NCBI GenBank assembly: GCA_903919455.1
Contig: CAIXIJ010000092.1
Span: 1-64,000, forward strand
Direction: 5' to 3'
DNA from: an uncultured Acidimicrobiaceae bacterium
GTDB lineage: Bacteria; Actinomycetota; Acidimicrobiia; Acidimicrobiales; Ilumatobacteraceae
Length of the DNA stretch: 64,000 nucleotides
Below, piece after piece: positions 54,371 through 63,497 of this stretch; the stretch's first letter is position 1, and each line of letters starts with the position of its first letter. The translations under genes were made by a program, and so were the position numbers. The notes under the pieces are model-generated. The model had not been told where the DNA came from and ran no database searches. It saw only the letters and a list, made by a program, of their open reading frames with translations.

Positions 54371-55549
54371 TCAGCGGCTTCGAAGGGCCCCCGACTCCCG
54401 CAGTGCAGCCACCTCGTTGGTGGAGTAGCCAATCTCGGCAAGTACTTCGTCGCCGTCCTGACCGATGGTGGGGGCGTGGCGGTGCAGACCCGCCGGAGCC
54501 CGGTCGAACCGCACCGGCGTGGGGATCATGTGGAAGTCGCCCGCCAAGGGGTGAGTGACCACCGGGAGGCCCTCGACGATCTCGTCGAGCGTGATGATCG
54601 GTGAGCACGGAATGTCGTGCTCTTCGCAGAACGCCAGCCACTCATCCGTGGTTCGAGTGAGGATCACCGCGGCGGCAGCCTCGTAGAGCATGTCGATGTT
54701 GTCGGTGCGCGCCTTGCGGCTCGCGAGTCGCGGGTCGTCGATCAGGTCGAGGCGGCCACCGTGCCGGAAGAGGTCGGTGTAGTTCTCGCCGCTGTAGGGA
54801 AGGATGTGCACCCAACCGTCGGCGGTGCGCTGTGGGCGGCGATCGGGCGACATGGTGCGTCGATACCCCGCCGGCCCCACTGCCGGAACGGGGATGGCGC
54901 CGGCACCATGTTCGACGAGCATGAACGACTTCATCACATCGACCATCGGCACCTCGACGCGCTGGCCCTCGCCGGTGCGATCACGATGGTGCAGCGCTGC
55001 CAGCACTGCGTAGACGATGGTGAGGCCGCTCACCTTGTCGGCGACGATGGTGGGGACGATGCGCGGTTCGCCCGTGGTGAGTTCGTAGAGGTGCGCGACG
55101 CCCGATGCAGTCTGCACCACGTCGTCGTATGCCGGCCGATCGCCGTCGGGGCTGTCGGTAGGCCAACCCTGTGCCTGGCAGAACACGATGTTCGGCTTGC
55201 GCTGCCTCACGTGCTCGTAGCTGAGGCCCAACCTCGTCAGCGGGCCGGGGCGCAGGTTGGTCACCACGATGTCGGCGCGCTCGACAAGACGGAGGAACGC
55301 CTCGCGCCCGTCGGGGTGCTTGAGGTCGAGGCTGATGTCGCGCTTGTTGCGCATCAGGTTCAGGGCGGTGCCCGACAGTTGTGGGTGCGGGCCGGATCCC
55401 ATGAAACGGTTCGTATCGCCGCTGATGTCTTCCACGGTCACCACCTCGGCGCCGAGGTCGCCGAGAATCTGCGTCGCGTAGGGGCCCATCACCACCGAGG
55501 TGAGGTCGAGAACTCGGACGTCCGACAGGGGACCGTGGGCCATGGACAT
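54371..55549 (-). CDS. CaiB/BaiF-type CoA transferase
   Basis: A 392-residue family III CoA transferase. It opens SDVRVLDLTSVVMGPYATQILGD with GAEVVTVED, and has DLKHPDGREAFLRLV. The acyl group and CoA donor cannot be told. TAGCAT read on the minus strand (55559-55564) ends 9 nt before the ATG at 55549; a second in-frame ATG lies at 55543. It faces away from the nucleoside importer operon. Confidence 0.9.
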   Translation of the reverse strand: MSMAHGPLSDVRVLDLTSVVMGPYATQILGDLGAEVVTVEDISGDTNRFMGSGPHPQLSGTALNLMRNKRDISLDLKHPDGREAFLRLVERADIVVTNLRPGPLTRLGLSYEHVRQRKPNIVFCQAQGWPTDSPDGDRPAYDDVVQTASGVAHLYELTTGEPRIVPTIVADKVSGLTIVYAVLAALHHRDRTGEGQRVEVPMVDVMKSFMLVEHGAGAIPVPAVGPAGYRRTMSPDRRPQRTADGWVHILPYSGENYTDLFRHGGRLDLIDDPRLASRKARTDNIDMLYEAAAAVILTRTTDEWLAFCEEHDIPCSPIITLDEIVEGLPVVTHPLAGDFHMIPTPVRFDRAPAGLHRHAPTIGQDGDEVLAEIGYSTNEVAALRESGALRSR

Positions 55550-55745
55550 GCCGCGCGAATGCTAGTGCTCGAGCCAGGTCGCGGACCCAGTTGCCGTCAT
55601 CCTGTCGCCACCTTGAGGTCATCCTGCCGCCGCCCGAGCGTCGTGTTACAGTTCTGTCTGATCCAGTGTGTCGACCCCCGTGGGCACGAGAAACCGTGTC
55701 GTGTCCCGTCGATTCGCTGGCCTCAACACAACCAAGGGGGAGCGA

Positions 55746-56828
55746 ATGCTCAACAAGAAGATCAAGCTGACCGCGGCCGTCATGGCCCTCGGTCTTATTG
55801 CCGCTGCTTGCGGCTCCGACGACACCTCGGGCGGCGCCGCCACCACTGCTGGAGGTGGCACCGAGACCACCGCAGCTGGCGGCGGTTCCGACTGCAAGGG
55901 CGGCGACATGACCGTCCTGTTCGACCTCAAGGGCCGTGGCGACAAGTCGTTCAACGACTCGGCCGCCGTTGGTCTCGACAAGGCGAAGGCCGAGTTCGGC
56001 TACACCGCCACCGAGAACGTGCGCGCTGGCAGCGACGAGGCTGAACTGTTCAAGAAGGCCGTGGATGCCAAGCAGGCCCTCATCGTGGGCGTCGGTTTCG
56101 CCTTCGGCGAGGCCATGACCGCTTCGGCCACCGAGAACCCCGATGTGCACTACGCCATCGTCGACTCGAACTCCGGCGCTGCCAACGTGTCGGGCCTGCT
56201 CTTCAAGGCCAACGAGGGTTCGTACCTCGTGGGTGCTGCTGCGGCACTCAAGTCCACCACGGGCCACATCGGTTTCATCGGTGGCGTCGACATCCCGCTG
56301 ATCCAGGACTTCTACCTGGGCTACGAGGCCGGTGCGAAGTCGGTCAAGGCCGACATCACCATCGACAAGCAGTACATCAGCCCCGCTGGCGACTTCAGCG
56401 GCTTCGGTGCGCCCGACAAGGCCAAGACCATCGCTGCCAAGATGTACCAGGATGGCGCCGACATCGTGTACCACGCCGCTGGTGGCTCGGGTGACGGCCT
56501 CTTCTCGGCCGCCAAGGAAGCCAACGACGCCGGCAACAAGGTGTGGGCAATCGGCGTGGACAGCGACCAGGCGCTCACCTCGGCCGCCGATCTGGCTCCG
56601 TACATCCTCACCTCGATGATCAAGCACGTCGACGTGGCCGTGTACGAGACCATGAAGGACCACGCCTGTGGCGCCTTCAAGGGCGGCGACCGCATCTTCA
56701 GCGTGAAGGACGGCGGTCTCGACTACGCCACCACCGGTGGCCAGCTCGACGACGTGAAGGACAAGATGGACAAGATCAAGGCCGACATCTCGAGCGGCGC
56801 AGTCGTCGTTCCGTCGGCCCAAGGCTGA
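55746..56828 (+). CDS. BmpA-type nucleoside-binding lipoprotein
   Basis: A 360-residue BMP family solute-binding protein. A lipoprotein signal ends IAAACGS (Cys22), followed by a Gly/Thr-rich linker; the mature domain has DLKGRGDKSFNDSAAVGLDKA and HIGFIGGVDIPLIQDF, characteristic of the BmpA/Med family that binds purine nucleosides. GGGGGAGC site upstream. TACAGT at 55647-55652 is a possible promoter, giving a leader of about 90 nt that can fold. First gene of a four-gene importer. Confidence 0.93.
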   Translation: MLNKKIKLTAAVMALGLIAAACGSDDTSGGAATTAGGGTETTAAGGGSDCKGGDMTVLFDLKGRGDKSFNDSAAVGLDKAKAEFGYTATENVRAGSDEAELFKKAVDAKQALIVGVGFAFGEAMTASATENPDVHYAIVDSNSGAANVSGLLFKANEGSYLVGAAAALKSTTGHIGFIGGVDIPLIQDFYLGYEAGAKSVKADITIDKQYISPAGDFSGFGAPDKAKTIAAKMYQDGADIVYHAAGGSGDGLFSAAKEANDAGNKVWAIGVDSDQALTSAADLAPYILTSMIKHVDVAVYETMKDHACGAFKGGDRIFSVKDGGLDYATTGGQLDDVKDKMDKIKADISSGAVVVPSAQG

Positions 56829-56863
56829 TCAATTAGGTTCGTCTCGAACCAGCAGTGAACATT

Positions 56864-56895
56864 GTGGGGCCGCCGACACTCGTCGGCGGCCCCAC
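56864..56895 (+). other. Strong intercistronic hairpin in the nucleoside importer operon
   Basis: A 14-bp perfect GC-rich stem (arm GTGGGGCCGCCGAC) with loop ACTC, 35 bp after the binding protein stop and 28 bp before the ATPase start. No T-tract. Such hairpins commonly protect upstream mRNA or reduce read-through, so the binding protein would be made in excess of the transporter. Confidence 0.75.
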
Positions 56896-56923
56896 GCACA
56901 TTCCAGCGAGCGTGTGGAGCAAC

Positions 56924-58447
56924 ATGGGTACGGCAATCGAGCTACGCGACATCGTCAAACGGTTCCCCGGTGTGGTGGCCAACGATGGTGTGAACGTGAA
57001 GGTGGAGACGGGCACCATTCATGCCCTCATCGGCGAGAACGGTGCCGGCAAGTCCACCGTGATGAAGATTCTCTACGGGGCGCAACCGCCCGATGAGGGC
57101 ACCATCGCGGTGAACGGCGCCGATGTGCACTTCAAGTCACCAAAGGACGCCATCGACCTCGGTATCGGCATGGTCTTCCAGCACTTCATGCTCGCCGAGA
57201 ACCTCACCGTGTGGGAGAACGTGGTGCTGGGCAGCGAGCCCGGCAAGCGCGGTCGCCTGGATGCCAAGCAAGCAATCGCCACGGTGCGCAGCCTCTCGGA
57301 GAAGAACGGCCTCGACGTGGACCCCACCGCCTACATCTCCGAACTCGGTGTGGGCGAGCGCCAACGAGTGGAGATCCTGAAGGTCCTCTACCGCGGTGCA
57401 AAGATCATCATTCTCGACGAGCCCACTGCGGTGCTCGTGCCCCAAGAGGTGAACGAACTGTTCGTGAGTCTTCGCGAGCTCACTGCATCAGGCGCCACCA
57501 TCATCTTCATCTCGCACAAGCTCGACGAAGTGCTCGCCATCGCCGACGACATCACCGTGCTGCGTGCCGGCAAGACCGTCGGCACCGCCAAGCCCACCGA
57601 GGTGACGGCCCGCGACCTAGCGGAGATGATGGTCGGCAGCGAGTTGCCCGTGCCCGCACCGCGCACCACACCCATCAGCGACGACGTGGCACTCGAGGTG
57701 ATCGGCCTGTCCGTGGGGTCGCATACTCCCGGAGGTCGGCCCCGCCTCAGCGACGTCTCGCTGTCGGTGCGTCGGGGCGAGATCGTCGGCATCGCCGGTG
57801 TGGAGGGCAACGGCCAGTCCGAGTTGCTCGAAGCGCTCGTCGGCACGCTGTCACCGAGCGCGGGCACCATCACGCTGGAAGGCCGCTCGATGGCCGACCT
57901 CAGCACCCGCGAGCGTAGGGCGCAGGGGCTCGCCTACATCGCGGAGGATCGTCAACGCGACGCACTCTTGCTCGGTGCTCCGCTGTGGGAGAACGTGATG
58001 CTCGGCTACCAGGCGACCGAGGCATTCGCCAACGGAGTGTGGGTCGACCGTGAGGCAGCCCGCACCCGCACCGAGGAGATCATCGAGCGCTACGACGTTC
58101 GCACCCCCGGGGCAGATACATCGGCGGTGGCGTTGTCAGGTGGCAACCAGCAGAAGCTCATCGTCGGTCGAGAAATGACCTCCAACCCCGATGTGCTGGT
58201 CGCTGCCCATCCCACCCGCGGTATCGACGTGGGTGCGCAGGCCGACATCTGGGACAACCTGCGTCAGGCCCGCGACTCCGGCCTCGCCGTATTGCTGGTG
58301 TCGGCCGACCTCGAAGAACTCATCGGTCTCTCCGACACACTTCTTGTCATGCTGCGTGGCGAGATCGTCGCCCGTCTCGACCCCAAGACCATCACCAAGT
58401 CCGATCTCGGTCAGTACATGACCGGCGCCCGAAAGGATGTGGCATGA
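56924..58447 (+). CDS. Nucleoside ABC importer ATPase (two tandem domains)
   Basis: A 507-residue ATPase with two ABC domains, as in YufO/NupA-type importers and sugar importers. Domain 1 has GENGAGKST, VGERQRVEILK and DEPTAVLVPQE; domain 2 has the usual degenerate first motif GVEGNGQSE and LSGGNQQKLIVGREM. GGAG lies 5 nt before the ATG at 56924. The ORF could begin at 56855 but that would be inside the hairpin region. Confidence 0.94.
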   Translation: MGTAIELRDIVKRFPGVVANDGVNVKVETGTIHALIGENGAGKSTVMKILYGAQPPDEGTIAVNGADVHFKSPKDAIDLGIGMVFQHFMLAENLTVWENVVLGSEPGKRGRLDAKQAIATVRSLSEKNGLDVDPTAYISELGVGERQRVEILKVLYRGAKIIILDEPTAVLVPQEVNELFVSLRELTASGATIIFISHKLDEVLAIADDITVLRAGKTVGTAKPTEVTARDLAEMMVGSELPVPAPRTTPISDDVALEVIGLSVGSHTPGGRPRLSDVSLSVRRGEIVGIAGVEGNGQSELLEALVGTLSPSAGTITLEGRSMADLSTRERRAQGLAYIAEDRQRDALLLGAPLWENVMLGYQATEAFANGVWVDREAARTRTEEIIERYDVRTPGADTSAVALSGGNQQKLIVGREMTSNPDVLVAAHPTRGIDVGAQADIWDNLRQARDSGLAVLLVSADLEELIGLSDTLLVMLRGEIVARLDPKTITKSDLGQYMTGARKDVA

Positions 58448-59574
58448 GCGCTGCACCTGCGACACGTAGCCGCAGCAAGTTGATGTACTCGTTCGCGGCG
58501 CCACTGGTGGCGCTGGGTGTGGCATTGGCCGTCACGAGCATTGCGCTGTTAGCCGGCGGCAACAACCCGTTGGTCGCCTACGGCAAGATGATCAAGTACG
58601 GGTGGTCGCTCGACTCGCTCGTAGTGGCCATCAATCAATCGCTGCCGCTCATCGTGTCGGCCTTGGCGGTCACCATCGGCTTCAAGATGAACCTGTTCAA
58701 CATCGGTGTGGAAGGTCAGTATCGCTTGGCGGCTCTCGTGGCAGCGGCGATCGGGGCCAATATCGCCGGCCCGGGTTGGTTCAAGATCATCATCACGGTC
58801 GTGGTAGCCATCGGTGTAGGAGCTGCGTTCGCCAGCATCGCCGGTGTCCTGAAGGCCACGCGCAACGTGAACGAAGTGGTGGGCACCATCATGCTGAACG
58901 GCATTGCCTTCAGCATCATCGCCACCCTGCTGCACTGGAAACTCATCGCTGGCATTCACGGCTCGTTCCTCAGCACGAACAAGTACCCCGAAGATGCCTG
59001 GTTCCCCACCTGGAACATTCGGGCAGGAACGACCGAGCTCTACCTGTGGGTCATCCCGGTCATTCTGTTGGCTGTGGGCTTCCACTATCTCGTCACCCGA
59101 TCGCGTTTCGGCTACGACCTGCGCGCCACTGGTATGAACGCCAATGCCGCTCGTACCTCCGGCGTGAACCCGAAGCGGATGATCATGATCACCATGGCCA
59201 TCTCCGGTGGCTTGGCCGGTCTGGTGGGCATGTCGATGCTGCTGAACCAGTACCACACGTACACCCAGGACTTCCCCCAGCAGCTTGGCTTCGGTGGTAT
59301 CGCCGTGGCGCTCGTGGGTCGGCAGAAGGCGGGTGGCATTGTCATCACTGCGTTCCTGTTCGCCATGATCGCCCGAATGTCGCAGGTGCTACCCGACCCA
59401 CCGCTGTTCGCTCCACGCGAGATCGGGCCCATTATTCAGGGCACGATGATGCTGTCGGCCGTGGTGGCCTACCAGGTGGTGCAGCGTCGGGCAGAGGCTG
59501 CATCCATACGTGAGGCGGCCGAAGCGACGCACGCGGCGCAAATGGCCAAGCAGATGGCAGAGGTGTCGGCATGA
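58444..59574 (+). CDS. Nucleoside ABC importer permease 1
   Basis: A 376-residue permease of the branched-chain/nucleoside type (BPD_transp_2). It has about 9-10 membrane segments and the segments GFKMNLFNIGVEGQYRL and NPKRMIMITMAISGG. ATGA overlap with the ATPase gene shows coupling. C-terminus is charged and helical. Confidence 0.93.
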   Translation: MSAAPATRSRSKLMYSFAAPLVALGVALAVTSIALLAGGNNPLVAYGKMIKYGWSLDSLVVAINQSLPLIVSALAVTIGFKMNLFNIGVEGQYRLAALVAAAIGANIAGPGWFKIIITVVVAIGVGAAFASIAGVLKATRNVNEVVGTIMLNGIAFSIIATLLHWKLIAGIHGSFLSTNKYPEDAWFPTWNIRAGTTELYLWVIPVILLAVGFHYLVTRSRFGYDLRATGMNANAARTSGVNPKRMIMITMAISGGLAGLVGMSMLLNQYHTYTQDFPQQLGFGGIAVALVGRQKAGGIVITAFLFAMIARMSQVLPDPPLFAPREIGPIIQGTMMLSAVVAYQVVQRRAEAASIREAAEATHAAQMAKQMAEVSA

Positions 59575-60851
59575 GCACCGAGGTCAGCTACACCTCCGAT
59601 TTCCGGCCCCTCGACGAGGCACACGCCAACCGGTTGTCGCGCAACCAGCGACTGCTCGCCATCATCATGTTTGCGTTCCTGGCCACGGCGTTGTCGCGGG
59701 CACTGTCGGGCGAGCACGACCTCACCTCCAGCTTCACCGTGTCGCAGGCGGTCATCTCCACCCTGCCGATTCTGATGGCGGGCCTGGGCGGTCTGCTCAG
59801 CGAGCGAGCCGGTGTGGTGAACATCGGCCTCGAGGGCATGATGATCCTGGGTACCTGGGGCGCTGGCTTCTTCGGCTATCACTACGGTCCCTGGGGCGCA
59901 CTCATCGGTGCCGCGTTCTGCGGCGGCCTTGCCGGCCTGCTGCATGCGGTCGTGGTCGTGAGGTTCGGCGTGGACCATGTGGTGTCGGGCGTGGCCATCA
60001 ACCTGCTCGCCTTCGGCTGGGCGCGCTTCTTGGCGGCGGCGTTGTTCAAGGGTCGGGGTTCCGGTTCCGAGACCAACTCGCCCGGCTTCGACGTGTCGAA
60101 GAACATGCCCACGCTGCGATTCCCTGGCATGGGTGCCGGTGGGCCGTTCGCCACCTTGGAGAACAAGCACTGGCCCATCATCTCCGACTTTGCCGGCATC
60201 ACCCGCGGCTTGCTCGGGGCCTGGCCGCTGTATCGCCTCATTGCGCTGGCGATGCTGCCGCTGGTGGGTTGGCTGGTCTGGCGCACGAAGTTCGGCTTGC
60301 GCTTGCGCTCGTCCGGTGAGAAGCCGTCGGCCGCCGACTCGCTCGGCGTGCGGGTTGGTCTCATCCGCTACCTGGCGGTGTCGGCCTCGGGTGCGCTGGC
60401 CGGTCTCGGCGGTGCATTGCTGGTGCTGAACAACAGCGGTTCGTACGTGGAAGGCCAGACGAACTCGAAGGGCTACCTGGGCCTCGCTTCGCTCATCTTC
60501 GGTAACTGGCGCCCGCTCGGCGTGTTGGGCGGTGCGTCGCTGTTCGGGTTCCTCGACACCATCCAGCTCACTGCGGAACCAGCGGTCATCGGCCTGTATC
60601 TGCTCATCGCTATGGGCGCTGCGTTCGGTGCGTGGCGGATGTTCCGCAACGGCAAGCGCTCCACCGCGTTGGCGCTGCTCGGTCTTGCCGGCGGTCTCGG
60701 CGTGTTGTTCGTGATTCGCTGGAAGCTCAACACCGACCTCATCAAGGGCCTGCCCTACTTCGGCACGCTCGTGGTGTTGGCCGTGTTCAGCCGTCGCATG
60801 CGTCCGCCGGCCTCGGCCGGTCAGCCGTGGCGCAAGGGCCAGATCACCTGA
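59571..60851 (+). CDS. Nucleoside ABC importer permease 2
   Basis: A 426-residue permease of the same family; GVVNIGLEGMMILGTWGAGF is the matching signature and VDHVVSGVAINLLAFGWARF is typical of the NupQ-like subunit. Overlaps the first permease by 4 bp. A C-terminal extension of three further membrane segments (about 330-415) makes it longer than usual. Confidence 0.92.
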   Translation: MSTEVSYTSDFRPLDEAHANRLSRNQRLLAIIMFAFLATALSRALSGEHDLTSSFTVSQAVISTLPILMAGLGGLLSERAGVVNIGLEGMMILGTWGAGFFGYHYGPWGALIGAAFCGGLAGLLHAVVVVRFGVDHVVSGVAINLLAFGWARFLAAALFKGRGSGSETNSPGFDVSKNMPTLRFPGMGAGGPFATLENKHWPIISDFAGITRGLLGAWPLYRLIALAMLPLVGWLVWRTKFGLRLRSSGEKPSAADSLGVRVGLIRYLAVSASGALAGLGGALLVLNNSGSYVEGQTNSKGYLGLASLIFGNWRPLGVLGGASLFGFLDTIQLTAEPAVIGLYLLIAMGAAFGAWRMFRNGKRSTALALLGLAGGLGVLFVIRWKLNTDLIKGLPYFGTLVVLAVFSRRMRPPASAGQPWRKGQIT

Positions 60852-60894
60852 CGCCAACGGAGGTGGCGGTTCTCGTAGGCTGATCGGGATCTCG

Positions 60895-61848
60895 ATGTCC
60901 TACGGGTACCGCCCCCCTCAGGCGCCGCATCGGCGGGCTTCACAGCGCACCTACCAGGTGCGGCGACTCGTCGCGCTCGCCGTCGTGCTGATCTTCGGCT
61001 ATGCGGCGTACAGCGGTGTCGCTGCGTTGTTCGGCAGCGATAGCACCGGGGCGGCGGCTCCCATCACACCCAGCACCCACACGGTGTTGAACGACGGCGT
61101 CACGCCCACCACGCTCCCGCCCACCACCACCACACAGCCGCCGGTGAAGGAACGCACCGTGCCCACGCCCGAGAACCCGGCCGAGGTGCTCATCCTCGGC
61201 GACTCTGATGCGGGCGCCTTCGGGCCCTACCTGAATACCCTGCTCGATCAGACCGGCATCGCGACGACGAAGCTCGACTACAAGACCTCGTCGGGCCTGT
61301 CGCGCCCCGACTTCTTCGACTGGCCAGCGCACATGGGCGAAGTGGTGCCGCAGGAAAACCCCGACATCGTGGTGGTCACCTTTGGCGGCAACGACGCTCA
61401 GGGCCTGCGCAACCTCGACAAGACCTGGGCCGTCGATCACGAGCCTGCTTCCGGTGTGGATGATGCCGACTGGAAGGCCGAGTACGGCAAGCGCGTGGGC
61501 GCCGTCATGGACTACCTCACCGAAGGCAATCGCACGCTGGTGTGGGTGGGCATTCCCAACGCGGAGAGCGAGTCCACGACGGCGCGCATGGCCGTGCAGG
61601 ACGGCGTGGTGCGGGCCGAGGCTGCCAAGCGCAAGGACAAAGTGCACTTCGTCGACACGTGGGCTCGGTTCGCTGGCCGTAACGGTGGCTATGCCGAGTT
61701 CGTCATCGACCCGCGCGACCAGGAGGGCAAGGACGTGCGTGCCGATGATGGCTTCCACCTGAACACCACCGGTGCCGAGATTCTTGCCCTCGACATCGCC
61801 GAGGTAGTCAAGGCCGACCTCCGCGACCGCGGCGCCACCAACATCTGA
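60895..61848 (+). CDS. Membrane-anchored SGNH hydrolase (DUF459-like)
   Basis: A 317-residue protein: cytosolic basic start, one membrane anchor (about 22-44), a Thr/Pro-rich linker (to about 90) and an SGNH-fold domain. Block I is LILGDSDAGAFGPYL, block III FGGNDAQG and block V DDGFHLNTTGA with Asp and His. It may act on cell-envelope esters, as other DUF459 and SGNH proteins do (inference). TAGGCT at 60876-60881 gives a leader of about 6 nt. Confidence 0.83.
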   Translation: MSYGYRPPQAPHRRASQRTYQVRRLVALAVVLIFGYAAYSGVAALFGSDSTGAAAPITPSTHTVLNDGVTPTTLPPTTTTQPPVKERTVPTPENPAEVLILGDSDAGAFGPYLNTLLDQTGIATTKLDYKTSSGLSRPDFFDWPAHMGEVVPQENPDIVVVTFGGNDAQGLRNLDKTWAVDHEPASGVDDADWKAEYGKRVGAVMDYLTEGNRTLVWVGIPNAESESTTARMAVQDGVVRAEAAKRKDKVHFVDTWARFAGRNGGYAEFVIDPRDQEGKDVRADDGFHLNTTGAEILALDIAEVVKADLRDRGATNI

Positions 61849-61920
61849 CGCTGCTCGCCGTCGCCCCGTCAGGGCCCGTGTTCTGCCCCTCGCCGTCGCC
61901 CGTCCGTCCCAATCGTCCCC

Positions 61921-62034
61921 CCATCCGAGTCCCTACTCGCACCCCGGGTGCGAGTCCCGACTCGGATGGTCGTGTGCGACTCGGTTGGTGGTGTGGGACT
62001 CGGTTGGTGGTGTGGGACTCGGATGGGGCTACTG
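61921..62034. repeat. 19-bp-period array, copy B
   Basis: Same layout as at 29623: a 38-bp head with CCATCCGAGT and a perfect 10-bp hairpin (ACTCGCACCC-C-GGGTGCGAGT), then GACTCGGWTGG units starting at 61959, 61978, 61997 and 62016. It lies between the SGNH gene and the convergent crotonase gene and runs into the crotonase stop codon. Confidence 0.85.
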
Positions 62035-62835
62035 GGTGCGACCGCGGGCTTGGATGGCTTGACGTCGCGCCTCGACAGCGTCCTTGTTGAAGTACTCGCG
62101 CTGCCACCGGCCGGCGTTGGTGGCCTCGATCTCCCAGCCCTCGCGTTCGTGCGCGATCTCGGCGTAGGTGGCCTTCATCTGGCGGACGCCGGGTTGGTCG
62201 TTGCCGATGATGTCGAGCGCGAGCTGGCGAGTGAAGGGGATCAGGTCGTCGTGCGGCACAACGTGGTTCACCAATCCGAAGTGGAGTGCTTCGTCGGCCA
62301 GCATGAAGTTGCCGGTCCAGCTCATCTCGCGGGCGCGGCGCACGCCGATGGCCTGGGGTAGCAGCACGGTGAGACCCCAGCCTGGCATCACGCCCACGCG
62401 GCTGTGCGTGTCGCCGAACTTGGCACGCTCACTAGCCACCAGAAAGTCGCAGTTCAGTGCCAGTTCGAAACCGCCGGTGACCGCCACACCGTTCACTGCC
62501 CCGATGAGTGGCTTGGACATCGGGGGGAACGGTCCGCGTACTCCGGAGGCGTTGGGCCGACCGTCGGCGCCGGTGGCTCCCAGATTGCTGGCGGTGGATC
62601 CCAGTTCCTTGAGGTCCAGCCCGGCGCTGAACGCGGGGTCGGCGCCGGTGAGGATCACCACGTCCACCTCAGAGTCGGCTTCCGCCTGCTGCATCCGCTG
62701 GGGAAGCAAGCGCAGCACCTCGCTGGAGAGGGCGTTACGGGCCGCGGGCCGGTTCAGCGTGATGGTGGCGATGCGCTCGCTCACCTCATAGAGCACGACG
62801 TCGTCGGACACGGAGTTCTCAGTGGGCTCGGGCAT
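62029..62835 (-). CDS. Crotonase (enoyl-CoA hydratase/isomerase) family protein
   Basis: A 268-residue crotonase. The oxyanion-hole segments are AFSAGLDLKELGS and VNGVAVTGGFELALNCD. Of the two catalytic glutamates of enoyl-CoA hydratase, the first is kept (GGFE) but the second reads His (FGDTHSRVG). It is therefore probably not a plain hydratase. Start at the ATG at 62835. It follows the unknown gene at 62869 by 33 bp on the same strand. Confidence 0.88.
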   Translation of the reverse strand: MPEPTENSVSDDVVLYEVSERIATITLNRPAARNALSSEVLRLLPQRMQQAEADSEVDVVILTGADPAFSAGLDLKELGSTASNLGATGADGRPNASGVRGPFPPMSKPLIGAVNGVAVTGGFELALNCDFLVASERAKFGDTHSRVGVMPGWGLTVLLPQAIGVRRAREMSWTGNFMLADEALHFGLVNHVVPHDDLIPFTRQLALDIIGNDQPGVRQMKATYAEIAHEREGWEIEATNAGRWQREYFNKDAVEARRQAIQARGRTQ

Positions 62836-62868
62836 GGCACGATCTTCGCACCTCGCATCTCGAGAACT

Positions 62869-63447
62869 TCAGCGGAGGTCGGCCAGCTTCACCAGCGTGG
62901 CGGCAATCCATCCGCCGAGTGCCCCGAAGTGGTCGTCGAGCAGCGTGCTGGCTCCGTCGTCGAGGGCTGCTTCGGCCAACTCGTACAGGCCCTCGTAGGT
63001 GGCCTCCACGGCATGGTCAGGCTCGTTGCTGTCACTGTCGCCGTAGGCGATCTCCGCGGTGACGCCAGCGCGCTCCAGTCGGCCGTCGCCGATCAGTGGG
63101 CTGACCTCCGGCGTGATCGCGAACACGCGCGCGGGTTCCATCGGGGCGGCCATTCCCTGCACACGAAACACGATCTCGATCTCGATGGCCGGCAGTCGAT
63201 CCAGCACCTCTTCCACGTACCACTGTCGGTATGCGGTCTGGCTCCATGAGGGCCAGTCGAAGGTGATGTGTGCCACCACCCGCGGAGGATTCTCTTCTCC
63301 GGGTAGGCCATAGCTGGTCTCCCAGGTGAGGTCGCCCAGTAACACGTCGGACTGAAAGTGTTCCTCGAAGGGCTGACGTTCCAGGAACGCCGCCTCGAAG
63401 GCATCTCGCAGCGCGCTGATGGCGTCGGTGAACACGTGGTCGAGCAT
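62869..63447 (-). CDS. Uncharacterised 192-residue protein
   Basis: An acidic, cytosolic protein with no signal peptide or membrane segment. Segments such as VVAHITFDWPSWSQTAYRQW and IEIVFRVQG suggest a beta-rich fold. I do not recognise the family. TACCGT read on the minus strand (63457-63462) ends 9 nt before the ATG. It is probably co-transcribed with the crotonase gene at 62029. Confidence 0.65.
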   Translation of the reverse strand: MLDHVFTDAISALRDAFEAAFLERQPFEEHFQSDVLLGDLTWETSYGLPGEENPPRVVAHITFDWPSWSQTAYRQWYVEEVLDRLPAIEIEIVFRVQGMAAPMEPARVFAITPEVSPLIGDGRLERAGVTAEIAYGDSDSNEPDHAVEATYEGLYELAEAALDDGASTLLDDHFGALGGWIAATLVKLADLR

Positions 63448-63497
63448 CTGGACGCGACGGTAGCCGCATGGAGGCGGTGGTTCGCTACGGTTGGGTC

